Assembly: GCA_018697195.1 (NCBI GenBank)
Contig: CM031878.1
Coordinates: 64,755,933-64,819,932 of the forward strand
Direction of reading: 5' to 3'
From: Certhia americana
Taxonomy: Eukaryota > Chordata > Aves > Passeriformes > Certhiidae
Length of the DNA stretch: 64,000 nt
The position numbers and the translations under genes are program-made. Every line of letters begins with the position of its first letter. The first letter of the stretch is position 1. Below are positions 1 to 64,000 of the stretch, piece after piece. Below the pieces are notes generated by a model, which was not told the DNA's origin, made no database searches, and saw only the letters and a program-made list of their open reading frames with translations.

Positions 1-443
1 CCTTTTATTATTTTTTTTTTTTTTTTCCTCTGCATCCATCCAAAAGGCTTTGACCTTTGCCTGCTGTGATGGTTAAGCAAAAATACGAGCTGTCAGTGTG
101 GGTGAGTGAGAGGCAAAGTTTGTGTTTGCGATGAGCTCTTTAGGAAACTTACTCAGCCATACTCTGAAAAGGTTCTGCCCTCCCCACGGTGGAGTTTTGC
201 TCTCATTTTGTGGTGCTACACATAGCCTGAGGAGTAATTTTGAGGCCCTAGATTAGGCGATGTCGAGTGAAGAAGCACTGAACAGTCCATGTATGTCACC
301 TGAAGCTGACCAACCTGATAATAATTGAGATCAGGTTTTGTAATGATGCCTTTCTGCTTTTACTGGATCTATATTTGTGACCTTTTCCCTATATAGTAAG
401 TTTCACCGAGGAACAGGTTAAGACCTTGCATAATAGCAAAACA

Positions 444-458
444 AGGTCACTGTGACAG
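444..458. promoter_or_regulatory. Estrogen-response-element-like inverted repeat in intron 1
   Basis: AGGTCA, a 3-nt spacer and TGACAG: one perfect nuclear-receptor half site and one with two changes from TGACCT. Such matches arise by chance in long introns. It is listed only because the host gene inactivates estradiol. Confidence 0.2.
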
Positions 459-1197
459 TAACAGAGCTTCTAAAAGGTATTGCACTGAGTAAAAGTTGCA
501 TGTCATAAGTGTGTGTACAGTGACCCTTGTACTCCTAGGGTTAGACTGCTTTAAAGTGTTTATTTAATGGAGAAAATTCTTGTATGTTTCATTTCACAAT
601 AGCTTTTTAGTAAGAGTTGATTAAATTTAAGCCAAGATTAAGGGAGGTCCTGTTATTGACAGATTAGTTCTTGTTTTGCATTTATTTAATTTATATTACT
701 GTAGTTAGACTGCATTACTAATAGCATTGTTTTTCAGCATTGATTTTTTGGATGCTGGTGAACAGATCAGAGCTGGGAATTAATTTAGACATTTGTATCA
801 CTAACCTGTGCTAAAGTGATACCTGTTTTCATATACACACACATCTAAAAAGTGTTTCTTTTCACGTTGAGCACATCCTTTGTGAATTACTGTGTTGGAC
901 ATTGTTTATGCAACCTGTTTTGTTTTATTTAAGATTAGTTTTGATTCTCAAGCGTTCAGTCCTTGCTTAGCAGTTGAGAACATGTGGAACATGGCCTGGG
1001 TTTTGTGCACTTGTCAGTTATGCATTTCTCAGTGGCTTTTCAAAGCAAAAAAAAAAAGGGTTTTTTGGACTTGGGTTGCATGAGCAGTGGATGTATATGC
1101 ACCTTACATGTGACACTCTGTTGCAGAGGCCTAAGGGAGTCTTAAGGAAATTTTCAAATTGTTGCAGTGAGATTACTGTGCTTCAAAACAGTCTATC

Positions 1198-1240
1198 CAC
1201 TTTATTTATTTATCTATTTATTTATTTATTTATTTATTTT
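1198..1240. repeat. (TTTA)n microsatellite
   Basis: About ten TTTA/TATT units with one TATC interruption, followed by a T-rich run. It accounts for the low-complexity reading frames in this stretch. Confidence 0.9.
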
Positions 1241-1499
1241 TGCTTTTTTTTTTTTGAGAACTGGCTTTGAATGTCCTGGTGAGGTACAAAGAGATGCTGT
1301 TTGTATTCTGAGAAACTTTTTTCTGACTGTTCATTTTTTGATTATTAGAATCTTTCTTTTGAAATTAATAAAAAAGGAAGTGGTGCCGTTAATCCCCAAA
1401 ACTTTTGACTGGTACAGTGGATAATATATCTGTAAATAATTTATTGTAATGAATTTCAAACACAAGAATCTAAGCCAGAGTGAAGGTTCAAGACCTTTG

Positions 1500-1533
1500 C
1501 TTTTATATGTCATGCAGAAATGACATATAAAAG
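1500..1533. repeat. Perfect 14-bp inverted repeat with 6-nt loop
   Basis: Arms at 1500-1513 and 1520-1533 are exact reverse complements around the loop GCAGAA. Just beyond, AGTCTTCTCTT occurs twice (1532 and 1555). The stem is too short for a typical miRNA precursor. Confidence 0.9.
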
Positions 1534-2143
1534 TCTTCTCTTGGACTCTCATGCAGTCTTCTCTTAGGACTGGCAAACTATATATGTGTTTGAGCAACTG
1601 AGGTATTAGGCATTGCTTTGTCCAAATGATTTTGTCAATACATCTTCAATCATGGTTAAATTTTGTTCAGTTTCTTTGTCAAGTCTTAACTTTAACTAGG
1701 ACAGTATCTTATTCACTTAGAGCGTAATTCATTAACTTGAAACATCCCCTCCTTCTTCAGTGTTACATTAGGACATTAAAGTTTCTTCCTTTCAAATATA
1801 TTTTTCTATCACAAGTACAAACTCAGCAGCATACAGCTTTCCCAGATGCCTCTGCTGAATCCATTAACAAAGAGTAAGCATGGTTGTTTGTTTTGGTTTT
1901 TTTTTCTCTTGACAGGAAGTTTTGTTTAGTATTTATCTTTGTGTTTACTTTTATATTTTGTTCTTATAAAAGATTTTGAGCTCCTGGGGGAAATAATGTT
2001 TTACTTGGAACTTGCAAGGTGTTTGTGTTGAATTGATGCATTTTTCTTGATGAAATTAATTTTTGTATCTTTTGTCTGAATTGTGATCCAGGAAACGAAT
2101 TTACTCTTGTTTTTGACTTTTTATTTTTATTTTTTTAAACTAG

Positions 2144-62039
<59,896 letters not shown>

Positions 62040-62325
62040 ACTGCTTGATCATCTACCACAGCAGTGAAGAACTGAAAGATTGAAACTCAAGCTACTGAAT
62101 ATAGAAACTCAATTAGTTCAGAACCAATGATTTGCAGGCTAGTTAACATCAATGTACTGATTCATTATACTGCTAATATGCAAGCTGATTTAATTGCTGT
62201 AGATAGAAGTTATGAAATGAACATAACTGTTACTATTATGCCTTTTTAGTTTCTCAGCAATGGTAGAGAATCATACTTTTCTGATTGCACACCTTTATCA
62301 AAATAAAATGTATTTAGTTCTTACA
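62040..62325 (+). other. HSD17B4: HSD17B4 3' untranslated region
   Basis: AT-rich sequence running from the stop codon to the probable cleavage zone just beyond AATAAA at 62302. The end coordinate is inferred from the usual 10-30 nt spacing. Length is therefore about 285 nt for the proximal form. Confidence 0.8.
62302..62307 (+). terminator. Proximal polyadenylation signal AATAAA
   Basis: Canonical AATAAA 263 nt after the stop codon. A weaker ATTAAA lies at 62361-62366, and GT/T-rich sequence suited to a downstream element lies around 62394-62422. This is the first canonical hexamer after the stop and the likely main 3' end. Confidence 0.85.
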
Positions 62326-64000
62326 AAGAAGCATATATTTCTATGTTAATTCTGAAGAAAATTAAACCAATGGACTACTTTAATATCTCCTTCTTTGTGT
62401 CTGTCAGTCTTTGTTTATGTTGTCTTAGATTTAGCTTCCATGAGTCTGTCTGGTTTATTATTAAAACTATTGGGTTTTGTCTCAAGCTCTCAGGATTATA
62501 TCAAAATAACTGAAAGATGGAAGTAAATTCTCATTATATGAGTTTTCTCCTGCACCAGAAAAAACTCTTGGAACTTTGGAACCCACATTGATTAGCCATT
62601 TTTATATGTTACTGTTGTAAATCACTTGCAAAGTGGTTAACATTAATTCTTTAGAGGAAACTTTCTCACGTGAGAGGCATTGACACTGCACCAAAGGCTG
62701 ACACTAGAGCCAAACTGTTCTTCATGTAGATTCATTCTCATAAGAGAATGGCAGCAGGGAAGGATGGAAGTGATTTCCCCATTTTGAACCTGTGGCCAGA
62801 ACTCAGTTAGCAGCTGTGGCCATACATTTTCCTAAAGAAAGAATTCCTCTTAATCAGTGATTGTCACATGAACACCTGGAAATTAGGTTTCATCAAAGTG
62901 ACCAATATTTTGTGTTCCCAGTTATCTTTTTTTTCACCTTCAGATGTGTTCTATGTTGTTTCTTTTTGGAGATGGAAGAATTCAGACCATCTGAGAATTT
63001 TCTTCTTGATCAGGGGAGGTCTTATTTTAGAAGATGAAATTTTTAATTTTTTGGGGTTTTTTTGTCCCAGAACTGGAAAGTACTTCCCCTCACTGACTTT
63101 GTGAGCAGACTGTAGCCATTAAAGAGCCTCCTGGGGCTGCAGATAAGCTTTATAGTTTGAGAATAAATTGTACATGTTCTAATACTAAGTCATATTTTCA
63201 ACAAACTTATTTCTTTGCAGCTGTACTATCAGCCATGCCATGGTTCAGGTGGAGAAACATGCATCCTAATGCCAATAAGTATCTCATGCAATTCACATCA
63301 TGAATAGATGGGAAACAGAACAAGTAAGAAATTTGCCATCTTAAAGAGGCCTTCAAGTAGAAATTATTGAAGAAATGTCTTCTTACCACTTCCTATTTAC
63401 TTTTTTTCACAACAGTCATTTTCATGTGTAATAGGACTTAATAACTGCCTGTACTGTTCATCTTATGTTTATCAAGCAGGTTTGTGTCAAATTAGGTAAA
63501 GGTATCTTCTATTAGTTTCTCTCAAGAAATTGTATGAGAAAGAGATTGATTCCAGCTTTGTAATTTTATGCATGTGCCTGGTACACCAAACCCTCCATTT
63601 TTTTACATACATATTTCCTGCCTATAAATCCATATATACTGCCATAAAAAATACATATATTAAGAAAAAGGAGCTGTGAGTAACTAACTGTGGGACTAGG
63701 AAAGCAATTACCAATACATCCACACAAGAATATGGAATTTGTTGTAAGTTACGTGGTCTTGATAATTCACAGCAGGTGTTTTCTTTTTTTCTCAACCCCC
63801 TAAATAATCTGAAATCTGAAAGTACTGCTTCACAACGAGGGATCAGAGTGCTAGTAAGCTGGTTTTTTCTTTCCTCTATTTAAGTGAGAAGCAAAAATAT
63901 TCAGGTGGGGGAAATTTGGAATATTGAAATCTGTTCTGATCTAACAGGTTGGAAATTACTAAAGAACACAATTTTCCTAAATGTTTTGGTATGTGTTGGC
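62326..64000. other. Downstream flank of HSD17B4
   Basis: AT-rich sequence beyond the probable cleavage site, with a second AATAAA at 63162. I recognise no exon, RNA gene or mobile element. Confidence 0.8.
63162..63167 (+). terminator. Possible distal polyadenylation signal AATAAA
   Basis: A second canonical hexamer, followed by T-rich sequence. It could terminate a longer HSD17B4 3'UTR, but nothing in the sequence proves use. Confidence 0.3.

Larger units (their letters stand above)
1..2143 (+). other. HSD17B4: 3' part of HSD17B4 intron 1
   Basis: AT-rich intronic sequence with no ATG-led exon matching the enzyme's N-terminus, so exon 1 lies upstream. It contains a T run at the left edge, a TTTA microsatellite (1198-1240), a hairpin (1500-1533) and an ERE-like site (444-458). 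The polypyrimidine tract before exon 2 is at about 2115-2137. Confidence 0.85.

Noticed and set aside
1500..1533. Hairpin considered as a miRNA precursor
   Set aside because: A stem of 14 pairs is well below the roughly 22 or more pairs needed, and the flanks do not extend it.
1..2143. Search for HSD17B4 exon 1 or an alternative first exon
   Set aside because: No frame resembles the expected N-terminus with the start of the TGxxxGxG loop, and no GC-rich promoter is visible, so exon 1 is taken to lie upstream.

Overview
This window is a stretch of bird genome, probably from a songbird, that carries nearly all of one nuclear gene: HSD17B4, the peroxisomal multifunctional enzyme type 2 (D-bifunctional protein), on the + strand. 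The host call rests on three things: vertebrate exon-intron structure, chicken-repeat-1 (CR1) LINE fragments, and several LTRs plus a tRNA-Ile-headed SINE with a CR1-like tail, which I recognise from memory as typical of songbird genomes. HSD17B4 is Z-linked in chicken and zebra finch, so the window is probably Z chromosome. No exon of another gene was found on either strand.

Layout: 1-2143 is the end of intron 1. Exons 2 to 24 (numbered as in the 24-exon human gene) run from 2144 to the stop codon at 62037-62039. A 3'UTR follows, with AATAAA at 62302-62307, and then about 1.7 kb of downstream sequence. Exon 1, with the promoter, the start codon and the first 19 residues, lies upstream. All 23 exons have AG/GT borders, matching phases and no internal stop. 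They encode residues 20-738 if exon 1 supplies 19 residues as in mammals, and the catalytic serine, tyrosine and lysine then fall on the familiar numbers 151, 164 and 168.

One polypeptide carries three units that work together in peroxisomal beta-oxidation. Exons 2-11 encode the (3R)-hydroxyacyl-CoA dehydrogenase (SDR fold), exons 12-20 the 2-enoyl-CoA hydratase 2 (MaoC-type hot-dog folds), and exons 21-24 an SCP2-like lipid-binding domain ending in the peroxisome-targeting tripeptide AKL.

The introns are AT-rich and hold almost all the other recognisable structure: eight CR1 fragments (all in the sense orientation), four apparent solo LTRs (one plus, three minus), a 40-bp minisatellite inside one LTR, an LTR apparently nested in a CR1, a SINE, microsatellites, an 89-bp tandem duplication and three near-perfect hairpins. 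I found no undescribed biological system. The most notable items are the LTR-borne minisatellite, a 37-nt poly-T run against the exon 21 splice acceptor, the CR1 ORF1 esterase remnant and the tRNA-Ile-headed SINE.
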